From Ananas comosus (lineage: Eukaryota; Streptophyta; Magnoliopsida; Poales; Bromeliaceae), in assembly GCF_001540865.1 (NCBI RefSeq), contig NC_033627.1:10269267-10333266 (forward strand): a DNA stretch of 64,000 bases, written 5' to 3'. Positions 1 to 10,327 of the stretch are shown here, in pieces; the first letter of the stretch is position 1, and each line of letters opens with the position of its first letter. The notes under the pieces are model-generated. The model saw only the letters and a list, made by a program, of their open reading frames with translations, did not search any database and had not been told where the DNA came from. The position numbers and the translations under genes are program-made.

Positions 1-469
1 TCCTGAGCCGTTTTCGATGATGGAATTTTCAAATCGACGATCGGCTCCGTTAGACTTGATCTAGCGTATTTGAAGTTTCTAGAAAATAATTTTTGCGATT
101 TTTTGATATCATTTACCAAGTGATCGAAACGATTCAAAATCCATAATTTTTAATGGTTGATATCTGCCGTTTTCAAGTTTAACGGTGTAAAAGTATTCAA
201 ATCAAATGAAATTTTGATACAAAATTCTTTATACTATCTACAACAAGATCAATATTTCTGATCGAAAATTTTAGTGCTATATCACCATTTTTTATAGGAT
301 TTTTATTTTCAGCCGTTAAAAATTATTGATTTTGAATCATTTCAATTGCTAGGTAAATGATATCGAAAAATCGCAAAAAATTATTTTCTAGAAACTTTAA
401 ATACGTTAGATAAAGTTTAACGGAGCCGATCGTCGATTCGGAAACTCCATCATCGAAAACGGCTCAGGA
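1..469. mobile_element. Foldback MITE (long hairpin), left end may lie outside the window
   Basis: Bases 1-160 are nearly the reverse complement of 310-469, so almost the whole unit folds into one long hairpin with a loop of about 150 bases. The outer arm holds CGACGATCGGCTCCGTTAG and its complement at about 418-437. No coding potential is visible. It is followed by a GC-rich partial palindrome (466-495, core GGCCTCCGTGC). Relatives lie at 841-968 (partial) and, in mirrored text, at 5255-5815. The structure fits a non-autonomous foldback or Mutator-type MITE; superfamily assignment is uncertain. Confidence 0.75.
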
Positions 470-538
470 GCATAGAGGCCTCCGTGCTCCTGAGAGCACA
501 GCAGCCCTGCTCTCTCTCTCTCTCTATATATATATATA

Positions 539-786
539 GTAGAACTACTATGCTATCGGAAGTATAGAAGATCTGGTGCTTTCGATTTTTTGATTCTTAG
601 ATCAACCTCTTTAATTATTTCTTATCTTTGGATTAATACTATTATTGCCTTGTAGGGACCACTCAATCCTAGGGGTATTATTTAATCCTAGGAGGGACCG
701 CAATCATCCCAACCATACAATTCTTACTCAAAGTCAAAAATTCGAAAACATCAATCCTCTATATTTTCGATAGCATAGTAGTTCTA

Positions 787-787
<1 letters not shown>
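539..787. mobile_element. Small MITE with perfect 20-bp terminal inverted repeats
   Basis: GTAGAACTACTATGCTATCG at 539-558 is exactly the reverse complement of 768-787. The 249-bp unit is non-coding and sits inside a (CT)n(TA)n tract, with TA repeats on both sides (about 510-538 and 789-820). Flanking TA could be a Tc1/mariner-type TA duplication or simply the microsatellite. Its interior has two CAATCCTAGG/AATCCTAGG direct repeats. Confidence 0.65.

Positions 788-788
<1 letters not shown>

Positions 789-820
<32 letters not shown>
789..820. repeat. (AT)n microsatellite
   Basis: A pure alternating AT run directly follows the small MITE. Similar AT or CT runs lie at about 510-538, 5203-5265, 8229-8265, 13715-13790, 45425-45448 and 54508-54541. 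Confidence 0.9.
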
Positions 821-822
<2 letters not shown>

Positions 823-840
823 CTAGGCTGGTATACTATC

Positions 841-968
841 GGTAGCACGGAGGCCTCCGTGCTACCAAGTTGATTTCAATGATGCAGCTTCTATATCGAC
901 GATCGGCTCCGTTAGACTTGATCTACACTATTAAAAGTATTTGGAAACTAAATTTCATAATTTTTCGA
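841..968 (+). mobile_element. Truncated copy of the foldback MITE family
   Basis: It opens with a perfect 26-bp palindrome (841-866, core GCACGGAGGCCTCCGTGC), then repeats the outer arm of the element at 1-469, including CGACGATCGGCTCCGTTAG and ACTTGATCTA. Similarity stops at 968, where MULE-1 sequence begins. The second arm is missing. Confidence 0.65.
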
Positions 969-1200
969 CAGTGAGAAGCCACTGTGAGGCTTCTCACTGT
1001 GAGGCGCGGGGGGGCTTCTCACAGTGTGAAGCCACTGTGAGGCACGGGGGGTTGAGGCTTCTCACAGTGAGAATCCCCCCCGCCAGCACTCTCACAGTGA
1101 CTTCTCACCGTGAGAAGCCATTGTGAGGCTTCCCACAGTGAGAAGCCCCCACCCCGCACCTGTGAGAAGACTCTGTAGCTTCTCACAGTGAGAAGCCTTT
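969..1200. repeat. Array of CACAGTGAG/CTCACTGTG palindromic motifs
   Basis: At least ten copies of TTCTCACAGTGAGAAGCC-like half-sites or full palindromes occur in both orientations within 230 bases, separated by G- or C-rich runs. The same array occurs at 13930-14290 in MULE-2, just upstream of the transposase gene. It may bind transposase or form cruciforms; neither is shown. Confidence 0.7.
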
Positions 1201-1439
1201 CCCACTGCCCCTCCCCCCACCCAAACTCTCTGCAACCCCCCACCCCCTCTCTTTCACTGATTGTTCTCTGTCTCTTTGTCACAGGTTATTCCTGCGTTCT
1301 TAATTGGCAAAGTAGTCGCGCCCGCCGACCGTGCTTGTACAATGGTAATACCATCTTTTTACCCTCTTTTTTGTTGTATGTTAGAAATGTGATATGTCTT
1401 GAGTTTAATAATTTTTTACATGTTAATATATAAATTTAG

Positions 1440-2025
1440 AACTCTATATCTGGCGACATTGTTCCTTTCTATATCCATTGGGACGGAAATTTTGTCGAGA
1501 ACAATAATGTACCACGATATATTGGTGGCCGTAAAGAATTGATTGCGGTCCGACGCAATATCTCATTTCGGGATTTAGAGATGGAAATATACAATGTTAC
1601 TAATTATGATCGAGTGGAAGACCGTCTACGCATCACGGTGAAATGTCCAATGGGAGGCGAATGGGAATTTGTTAACGTATCAAATGACAATACACTATCT
1701 GGCGTGATGAGTATATTTCCGTTCCATGGATGTATAAAATTATACGTGGAGAAAGATGGGTCGACGGCACACGACCGTCCAAATACCGTTCATCAAACGG
1801 AAATGTGTCGTACCCGCAATGATCAAAGGAATTACGTCAATCGCGAACGAGGTCGTACATCAAGGTATAAAGTAATGATCTTTATAAATCTTTTTCGTGA
1901 TTTCTCAATTAGTTTAGGTGCGCGAAATAAATAACTTTGTCTTGTAAGTGTTTCAGAGAGTTTGGAGTTCCATCTCAGCCAGTTAGTGCAGTATTGCCAT
2001 CACCCACATTACATTTGTTATCTCC
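1440..2025 (+). pseudogene. MULE-1 transposase gene, N-terminal exons
   Basis: The exon 1440-1864 starts after an AG acceptor and stays open to a GT donor at 1865. It encodes the N-terminal domain typical of plant MuDR-type transposases: FYIHWDGNFVEN, YIGGRKELIAVRRNISFRD, then WEFVNVSNDNTLSGVMSIF. A second exon starts at 1957 (REFGVPSQPV) and runs to the N at 2026. The rest of the protein is found only by reading 12964 to 10328 backwards. An in-frame ATG exists at 1539, but the open frame begins earlier, so the true start is probably in an upstream exon. MULE-2 holds a frameshifted copy at 14575-15150. Confidence 0.8.
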
Positions 2026-2026
2026 N
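2026..2026. other. Single N, left edge of the mirrored segment
   Basis: Normal sequence lies to its left and reversed, uncomplemented sequence to its right. The partner N is at 12965. Confidence 0.95.
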
Positions 2027-4789
2027 CGTTTCGAGTTGTATATTATATTCGTACCTATTATTGTTTTCTCGTTCCCATTCTTTGGTAGTGGCTCGCACGT
2101 GGTGACATGGTTGTAGCCTAGCTTCATGGGTGGACATGTTGACAGCGCGAACAGAGGACTGACGTTTTCTTACAGTTGGCCTGGATTCCTCCCAGGTGAC
2201 CCAATCACAGATTGGGTGTCGATTCTTTGGGATTTTCGTATTGGGTGTTTGTTAGGGTGTCTTTAGCCAAAGGATTATGGCTAATGGCATTGAGCGGCCT
2301 TCAGGGCTTTTAGCGTGGCACTGAGGCGGCCCTGGGTGATTGATAGGGCTTTCCGTGGTTGAGTACGGTGCTCAGTAAGCGACGGTGATTTGTGAATAAA
2401 ATCACACTGTACCGTCGTTTGTGTTCCTATGTGTTGGTTTGTTGATAACCACTTATTAACAACCCTAGGCCTAAAGGCCTTCACAGATAAAGCTGTGGCC
2501 TTGGGTGGCAGCGAGTGGGCAGTAAAGACTTGAGAGCTTTACTGCGCTCACTGCTCGGTTGTTCCGAGTCGCTGATGTGTTATCGAGTGCTTCGTGGCAG
2601 CCTTATTAAGACTTGGTTTTGGCGCAAAGCAGCCGCCTAAAACGGCTGTTTGCGTGGCTTTTATGTAAAGGCTAGAAGCGTTTCCAGATCCCGGAACCTG
2701 TTAGTCAGGTCTCTAGTGGGTGTCGGATGGATACGACGGTTATCGTCGGCGTTGTTGGCCTTAACGTATTTTCGGGTAAGCTTATGGGCTTTAGCGTAAT
2801 AAAGTACGCTAAAGCCGCGAAAATACCAAGCAGACGTGTTTGGTCTTCACTTAGTCGGCTCGGTTATATGGGTAACTGTCCAAAGCTGCACGGCCTCCGG
2901 CACGAGTGGAAAACCTCGTTAAAGCCGGTGATGCCTCTCCCGCCCTCACTGCGCTTTTAGACGCTTGTCGCGCGTGTCGTACTTTTTGCACGAATAGAGC
3001 GATTGGTCCCCGAGCGACTGGGATTAACTCTACTCGTGACGCTAGTCCTGACTGTCTTATAGTGACACGAGTGGGGGCCTCCGTAGCCTTGTCGGAGCCC
3101 AGCGACCTTGTCACTGATCTTGTCCTTTAGTACACGTCCTGTCGTTGTTGTTACGAATGGCCGGTCCCGTTTCGATCCCGACCGGCGGCCGCCGGCCTGC
3201 CGTTCGCGAAACCGGCTTCCACCCTCGTCTACCAGGTTCCCCAGGCCCCTTGGACGACCGGCCGCCGCCCTCCGCCGGCCACCGCGCCGCCTTCTCTAGT
3301 TAAGGAGGTTCACCGAGACCCCAAGTTGCGAAGGGCCGCCGCGCCGCCGCCGGCCTCCTCCAGCCCCGCTGCCGCTAGGCAGCGGCCTCCGGCACCCTTC
3401 CCACCACGAGGGGCGACACCCGCCGCCGCTGCGTGCCTAACCTCCCTTCGGGTCGGAGCCGGGCGTGGTTCAGACCCGTCGACGTCCTGGAAGTCCGCCG
3501 CCGGCCGCCACCAGCCCCCGCGGCCCTTTGTGCGCGCACTCCAGCGGCTGTCTTCTCCTTCCGCCCCGGCTGGTGGAGCTCCGTCGACGTAAAGCGCCGG
3601 TGCTCGACTGAGCTCGAGCCGGGCTCGACGTCGTCTAACGGCGTCTACCAGGGCTGCCGCGGCCGCCGCGCACGCCTGCCGCTGCCGACCGTCCCTGCCG
3701 CGACCCCTCTAGCTCTTCCCACCAAGTAGGTTAGGGCTCGCCGTCATCCTGCTCCTCCTCCTCTAGAGTGTTGGAGCCGGTCTAGACAGGTCCAACCGGC
3801 GTAGGACGGTCCCGCCGCCACCGCCGCGAGGCCCCGCCGGCCGCCGCTACTACGATCTCTTCCCAGAGCCGGTCTCCCACATCATAGCTGCACCTACCAG
3901 TGGGGAGCTCGAGTTTCTGGTTTCTTCTTCCACCGATCCACCTCTACTACCATCTCCTCTCCGGCTAGGACCAAAGGCCGCCGGCCCCTTCGAGCGGCCG
4001 CCGGCCCTGCGCGCGGGACGATCCCGTACCTGGACGTCTACCGCCGATCCCGTGTCGACCCGCGACCCAACTCATCTAGATCCCAAAGCACGTATCTTTG
4101 GGATCTACGTGTAACATATGTTTCACGTTAAAACGTGTTTTCAGGTGGCTTGATGTTTAAACTTGGGATCAGGAAGTGTTACCCATTGAGAGCGCGAAAA
4201 CGTGGAGGTGTTAGCTAGAGCGCGCTAAGCCATGTATTTTATAATGCTGAAACCCTTAAAGGGCTAAAAGGTGAGAACTGGGGAATCGCTGGAATAACGT
4301 TAAGGGTTTCTAGGCAGGTAGCCTAAAGGCTAGCCTAGTGCGGTTGCGCAAGTCGTGCAGCTCCGTAGCTTAGATCGTAAAGCAAAGCAAGCTAAACTAG
4401 AGGCTAAGTGCTGCTTTAGGTAAGAGAGAGGTTTTCCGGTTTTACTACGTGTTAATGTATTCTTTGTACATAAAAGTCTAAAAGAGCTTTTGACACGTAG
4501 TCTAGATTTTAGGCAGTCACGGTAACCAAGGTCTTATCGACTTGACAAGTTTTGCTCGATAACCTAGCGTTACTTGCCTCAGGCTATGCGCGGCTTTCGG
4601 TTGAGATGTTGCACCGAAGAGGCCTTTTGGCCTCAATGATAAGTGAATTCACTTTTGATTATTAGCGCATTGAAGAGGTAAAATCGAGTAAAAGAGGACT
4701 TTGAACTGCTCACGAATACATTAATTTAATGTGTGTATTTGTAGTAGTTGTCTCTCAAATCAACGTGACATTTTTAGAGTTAGGAATGT
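2027..4789. mobile_element. LTR of the 4-kb family, partial (mirrored)
   Basis: Read right to left, it starts at 4789 with TGTAAGGATTGAGATTTTT, as the LTR at 22562 does. It then has the AT-rich promoter region, a GC-rich island (about 4080 down to 3165), a CCGGTAAGC donor-like junction near 3160, and the block GTGAGCAC...GTGCTCATCTCA. It stops at 2027, a point equivalent to 29655 in the copy at 26769-33999. The unusual base composition in the forward text is a consequence of the reversal. Confidence 0.85.
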
Positions 4790-5088
4790 GGTGATTCGTA
4801 GGAACCAGCTCGACCCCAGTTTATCTATTCGTAGTTCACACTTTAATGGTTTAATCGGAACGACGGTGCAAAAATGGTAACACATGGTCATGTGGTACTA
4901 CCGACATGACCATGTGGTTCGTCTTTTATGACTAAAGCGGTCTAGTTATGTGAAAGAACGAAAATCGAAAGGTCAGTGGGAGATTGAACAGGTTTTTGAA
5001 TAGGTTCGGAAAATCTTATACATCCTATCAAGGTGTAACGTAAGGTGTGTGAGCTTGAGGCGTTAAACGTGTTCAAGTCACATAATGT
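4790..5088. mobile_element. First 300 bases of a second LTR family (mirrored)
   Basis: Read right to left from 5088 it begins TGTAATACACTGAAC, the sense-strand start of the LTR family represented by 29784-32425 (minus strand there). It includes TGTACCAGTACA-type motifs near 4920-4875. It is cut at 4790 by the start of the 4-kb LTR. Confidence 0.7.
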
Positions 5089-5197
5089 AAAACTAGGGAT
5101 TATAAAAGAAAACGTTAGTTTAAAAATTTAGAGATAAAACTAAAGCTTACGGAAAACTAATCAAAATAAAAACCACGATAGCTATCATAGGGTCCGC

Positions 5198-5254
<57 letters not shown>

Positions 5255-5272
<18 letters not shown>

Positions 5273-5815
5273 TTCAGAGGACATGAAAGCTTTCATGCCT
5301 CTGGAGACACGAATATTCAACAAAAGCTACTATCCTTTAGGCTAAGCTGCTAGCCGAGGCAATTTATATTAGATGGGATAAACTTGATAAATCTTTGGTT
5401 TAAAATATTAAAAAAATTGTAGTAAATGGTTCGCTAGTTTTCCAGAGTTTTTACTGATCAAATTACCGGCTACACCGTGCAAAAATTCAAGTTGCCACAT
5501 TTTTATAGGTTAAATCTACTTTTAAATTATCTTTTAAGATGAATTGTAATTATCGTTCTGGTTATGAAGGCTAAACTTTAAACTCAGGAAATAGTGACAA
5601 AAAATACTCTAAAAATAAAAGTCGGCAAGTAAAACTCCGATGAACAAATGATCTGTTTGCTTTATTTTTTAAATACTTTAAACCAAAGATACATCAAGAT
5701 TATCGCATCTAGTACAGATTGTCTTGGCTAGCGGCTTAGCCTACAGGGTAATAACTTTTGTTGAATGTTCATGCCCCCGAAGGCATGAAAGCTTTCATAT
5801 ACTCGGATTGAGAGA
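5255..5815. mobile_element. Foldback MITE, full-length copy (mirrored)
   Basis: An inverted-repeat unit bounded by palindromes (ATGAAAGCTTTCAT near 5283 and 5783). Read backwards it contains GATCGGTTCTGTTAGAC and GGAGCCGATCGTCGAATCGG, the arm sequences of the element at 1-469. It is flanked by AT and CT microsatellite runs at 5203-5265. Confidence 0.7.
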
Positions 5816-5819
5816 TATA

Positions 5820-6014
5820 TATATATCCGACCCCGATGATATGAGAATACTCATATTTTAGGGAACATGAGTATTTAAAAATTGGCAACTAACTACCCTA
5901 TGTACCAATCCTACTACCACCAGGGATGAATCTTACTATCACTAGGGGGATCCCAACTCATCTATCAACCAATTTATCATACTAGATTGCCCACTTTTAC
6001 TAGTTACCTTATTT
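5820..6014. mobile_element. MITE-like remnant beside MULE-1 (mirrored)
   Basis: Read backwards it carries AACCCTAGGGGGATCA and TAGTAGCCCCAGCCTATATA, similar to the interior and end of the small MITE at 539-787. Bases 6014-6006, read backwards, give TTTATTCCA, which would be the 9-bp target duplication next to the MULE-1 right end. No matching copy is seen at its left end, which is truncated. Confidence 0.45.
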
Positions 6015-6560
6015 CCCGAAAAAAACGTTTATCGGGGGACTGTTTAAAATAAACGTTTTTATCGGTACAGGTTTTAAATAAACGTTTTTATCGGGACCGG
6101 GACGGTGCGGTCGCGGTGCAGTCGCGGTGCGCCCGTCCCAGACCCGGTCCATAAGTTCAACTTGTGCCACTAACCAAGTGGCACAGATTTGTGCCACTTG
6201 GTTAGTGGCACAAGTATCACAATGAGTGTGGCGCGGGCCCCACAATCATAACGTAATCTGTGCCACTAAACAAGTGGCACAGATTTGTGCCACTTGACAA
6301 GTGGCGCAAATCTGTGCCACTTGGTAAATGACACAGGAAGTGAAGGTATAAACCGGTTTATGCCGGACCGATCAACATAACCTGTGCTTGAATCGGTAAA
6401 AGCCCCTACAAATTATGTAAACATAACCTGTGCATCTAAACATAACCTGTGCCACTTACCAAGTGGTACAGGTTATTTAAAGATAGCCTGTGCCAATTAC
6501 CAAGTGGCACAGATTATATAAACATAACCTGTGCCACTAGGTAAGTGGCACAGGTTATGT
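6015..6560. mobile_element. MULE-1 right terminal inverted repeat with palindrome array (mirrored)
   Basis: Read backwards it ends GCAAAAAAAGCCC, the same terminus as MULE-2 at 18571, preceded by the same block containing CCTGGCCCAG. Before that lie many CACGGTGAA...TTCACCGTG palindromes separated by TCCAATACAAAT. The forward text shows these as TGTGCCACTT/AAGTGGCACA motifs, which is an artefact of the reversal. Confidence 0.85.
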
Positions 6561-6799
6561 TGACGGACGGGTCGATTATCAAACGGCGTCTTTTTAGTTA
6601 ATGTTCTAAATTATGTTCTTATGTTATGTCTATGGATAGTTATGTGTAGTGTTGTGTAGTGTTGTAGTGTTTTTATTATGTGTAGTGTTGTAGTGTTTTA
6701 ATTATGTGTAATGTTGTAGTGTTGGTTATCTTATAGTTATTATATTAGTTATGGTTTATTAGTTTTGTCTTATATCTTTTATTTACGTTCAATATGTTA

Positions 6800-8225
6800 T
6801 TATATATTTATATTATAGTACAAGAGGAGGGAGCTGGAGGAGCTGGTGCAGCGGATGGTGCAGGCGCTGGTGCTGGTTGTAGTACGAGTAGTTTTCCGAG
6901 GTTCTAGAGGTTGACCAGATCTACGAGATATCGTCGTGGGAGTTATTGGCCGAGTTAGTGTCGTCATCGTACACGACCATCATACAGACCGGCACCTCCT
7001 CGACTTCTCCTCCCGACTAGACCGGCACCTTCTCGACTTCTACTCCCGACTAGACATGCCTACCTGGAACTAGCGGCAGCTGCGGATTTTATTTGTTATA
7101 GTGGACGAGCTCGACCTAGGACGCCATGACCACGATCACGGCCCAGGCATTGTAGTCGTATTCCACCGAGGGGATAGCTACTACTACCGTAGCCACCTGA
7201 TATATGCCCACGTACCGGCCTACAGCTACGAGGTGGTATCAGACGACCAGGACCTGCATGTATCACACCTTCGCATCCATTTCAGAGGTCTTGACGGAGG
7301 TAGACTAGCCGCTGGACACTATCCCCCATCGATTCTGAGGTGGAGGACTTTATAGCCTATCCTGTGCAGACTAGCATATTACATTAGAGATGTGCTATAG
7401 TTGGACTTTATTTTCATGTTAGGTTTTTCTAATATGCTTTGAAAGAACATATATATTTTTAATTATATTTTTCTATAAACGTTAATGTTAGTATGGTTAT
7501 GAGAGAGCTGCACAGGTGCACCGACTATCCGCTCACCACCGGCGACATGTCCAGATCTATAGGTGGAGGACCACTAGCAGGTTATGGTGACGTACATTTG
7601 TCACCATCGAGCATAGCCTAGACCTAGACAGAATCCCCGGTGGAGACGATATAGATGATTAGATAGTAAGGTTGCGAGTTACATACTCCGCACCATACGG
7701 CGGGTTAGGAGTAGACGAGACGGAACACTTAACTACGCTCCATACCGTTCGTGTCCAAGTCCATATATGACATCATCGGGTTTGACCGCTTCGTGTGCTA
7801 GCCCTACTACCTCGAGTTATTACACCTTCGTCTGATTCCATCAGGAGCTAGCGGTTTGGACCCTGGGGCGATCTGTTTTTCCACCCTCGCAGAGATTGTG
7901 ACGCAGCAGTATTCCGGAGGTATATTAGATAACACTTTTTATGTATACTAATCGATAGTTTTAATTTGATATAACTAGAGTCACCCAATTTTTTACTTGA
8001 TAACACTTTTATCTGCTACTTTTAACTTATTAGAAATTTTAAACTCGTATCCTGAAAATTTAAGTTCTAGTTATTACAATTAGAATTAAATATATCAAAT
8101 TTCATAAAAGATAGTTTTAAACTTCTTTAAATCTAAGAAGATATATCATCGGATGGAGATATATATCATATCTATCATATCATCGGATCGAGATATATAT
8201 CATATCTATCATATCATCGGATCGA

Positions 8226-8271
<46 letters not shown>

Positions 8272-10186
8272 TATATCATATAACCGGATCAAGCTATTAC
8301 GTGAATACGTCCTCTCTGAGATTGAACTTTAACTAGTGGATGTTTGGATTAACTCCCATTTCGCTTGTGCAACCGCTTCAGCCAAGCCGTTAGGCAGCTC
8401 GGATGCGCTTCTATAGTGGTTTTCCTACAAAAGTCGAAGTTTTACCTTACTATTAGCTTTAGGCAGCTCGGATCGAGATATATATCATATCTATAACATA
8501 ACATCTATCATATCATCGGATTGAGATATATATCATATCTATCATATCATCGGATCGCGATATATATCATATCTATCATATCATCGGATTGAGATATATA
8601 TCCTAAAAATTTAAGTTCTAGTTCTTACAATTAGAATTAGATATATCAAATTTCATAAAAGATAGTCTTAAACTTCTTTAAATCTAAGAAGATATATCAT
8701 CGGATCGAGATATATATCATATCTATCATATCATCGGATCGAAGATATGTGCGTAATAAGTAAGTAGGAATGTAATGTAACCCTACCAAACAAACACATG
8801 AACTTGTGTGAATAATCACAATATCGAAAAATAAACAAGCTATGTGTGGTAAATATAGAAGTACAACGTTTCCTCTACAAAAAATAACCCAAAACCATAC
8901 AAGATATGTAACCGGACTCCGTACGTCGATCTCATTTTGAACTGTACGTTGTTTCACAAGGATTACCCTTCTATGACTATTTAGTGTAATAACTTATGTT
9001 TTAAGCTGTCTAACTCATTGAACATATATGGACTCTGAGATTGACGACTAGGTCGACTAGTGCTATTTTGAGTTACAGTCATCAGGACTATAACAGGGCT
9101 TTACGATTATATCACAAGGTGGACTAAGTAAATATAGTATAATCAATACTTTTTAATCATATATCTTTTGAATTTTACTTTTTTATGAATGGCTGTGGGA
9201 TTACCGTATAGCTGTTCGAGTCCGACGCCCGGATGATGGAGTCCCGCCGGTTATACGTCCACCAGAGTACGGGTATAGATATGTTTTTTTTTGTAAGAAC
9301 AATCTTTACCTTTGTTTTTGGTACTGAATTGATCTTCATAATATTCCCAGAAGAACAATCTTCATGACATGGACTTGATTACAGGGTTTTGTTGTTGTGA
9401 GCTGGAAAGGGGAATACGTTCGTAAAAGATCCCGCGCTATTTCTACACGATCGCGCCGACGTGGGGTACGATTACGTGGTGTTTCCAGTTTTAAGAGATT
9501 TTCACCGTTGGTAAAGTTTATGTGGTACAAGGGCAAACCTAAACCTTTGTTTGATGTAGGATAGACTTTATCATATATACGAGAGCGGCATCGAGATTGT
9601 TATCGTCCTCCACGCAGATTCCCCTATAGTACCTTGACGACTATATTGGTTAGATAGAACTAGAGTGGTGGGGACTATAGGAGGCCTTGATGGGGCTCTT
9701 CATTGGGCGTCTCGAGACGGGTGACTATCCTAGGGGGAGGTCAGTGACGGGGTGGTAGCTGCCCCTCAGGGGATTATTGACGTTGCAGATAGTTACATTA
9801 TGAGTAGAGAGGTATAGCGTTTACCTTTGAGACACAGAGGGCGGCGGTGGAGAGCTGATTACGAGGGTTATTACTGACTAGCTCGACATCCGCCGCGTTA
9901 GCACTTTGCATTATTTTAGGACGAGCAGCGTTATTCAGGTTGTGGCGTCCTACGAGCGTGACGGTAGACAAGTTAAATGCCGGTATGAGGCATTTAACTT
10001 GTCCTCTTATAGGGATGTACTAACACTTACGGTCGTGCATTTAATCATATATTCAATTTCTTCTAGATGCATTTAAACTTTACAAAACTTTTTTAAATGG
10101 AGTAGAGACTAGTTTCATTTAGATACAGCACCGACGAGTCAGTCGTGTCTACATAGTTATCCAGGGCCGAGCAGTACTAGTAGGTA
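6800..10186. pseudogene. Plant mobile domain (PMD) gene of MULE-1 (mirrored)
   Basis: Read right to left, an ATG at 10186 opens MDDHDEPGPIDTSV. It is followed by plant-mobile-domain exons: LVERWRRETQSFHL, YGEMSITLIDVAVIRGLP, WLPLLENFDLCGALAWGAAA (about 9860-9370), then IWAWDHLHIGRPEVVG (about 9270-9190) and FRDNIRTTDIEFYRDQL (about 9045-8980). A nested insertion occupies about 8970-7925. The domain resumes with YDDAVLETLPPFC (7908) and NDRLVDIAEVAP, then a proline/serine-rich tail ending in GRGRGRGRRRGRGG near 6800. Introns use GT-AG in the backward reading. One stop lies near 9975. PMD genes are known passengers of plant MULEs; their function in transposition is unclear. Confidence 0.82.
7925..8970. 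mobile_element. Nested AT-rich insertion with about 50-bp tandem repeats inside the PMD gene (mirrored)
   Basis: It splits the PMD coding sequence between ...DQLDQQLESQ and RPYDDAV. Read backwards it has repeated units of TATATATAGAGCTAGGCTAC TATACTATC type at 8740-8460 and 8240-8160. This resembles the GAGCTAGGCTGGTATACTATC sequence at 821-841. One block (8350-8325 backwards) matches GCCGAACCGACTTCGCCAAC at 62414-62433, an independent sign of the reversal. Confidence 0.6.
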
Positions 10187-10327
10187 GACTTTAACCGTTT
10201 TTTTTTTTTTTTTTTTGAATCAATTTATGTTGTACTACATTTTAATCACGCATTCATATTTTCTAATTTCTTCAATTCACAGTATAAGTATATCTTTTTA
10301 GATAGCTGCTGCGGAGAGCCAAGAAGA

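Larger units (their letters stand above)
969..2025 (+). mobile_element. MULE-1, 5' part in correct orientation
   Basis: The stretch is collinear with 13930-15120 of the complete element MULE-2: a palindrome-rich leader, a pyrimidine-rich stretch, an intron, then the first transposase exons. The left terminal inverted repeat seen in MULE-2 (GGGCTTTTTTTGC start) is absent, so the 5' end is truncated at the MITE junction. The element continues in the mirrored text from 12964 down to 6015. Confidence 0.85.

Noticed and set aside
2906..3729. Overlapping Pro/Arg-rich open frames of 60-100 codons on both strands
   Set aside because: They lie in the mirrored block and in a GC-rich LTR island; neither strand as written is real DNA, and no family is recognised.
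6140..6560. TGTGCCACTT/AAGTGGCACA repeats looking like a new palindrome family or CRISPR-like array
   Set aside because: They are the CACGGTGA/TCACCGTG MULE palindromes read in reverse. Spacers are irregular and the context is a plant transposon, so this is no CRISPR array.
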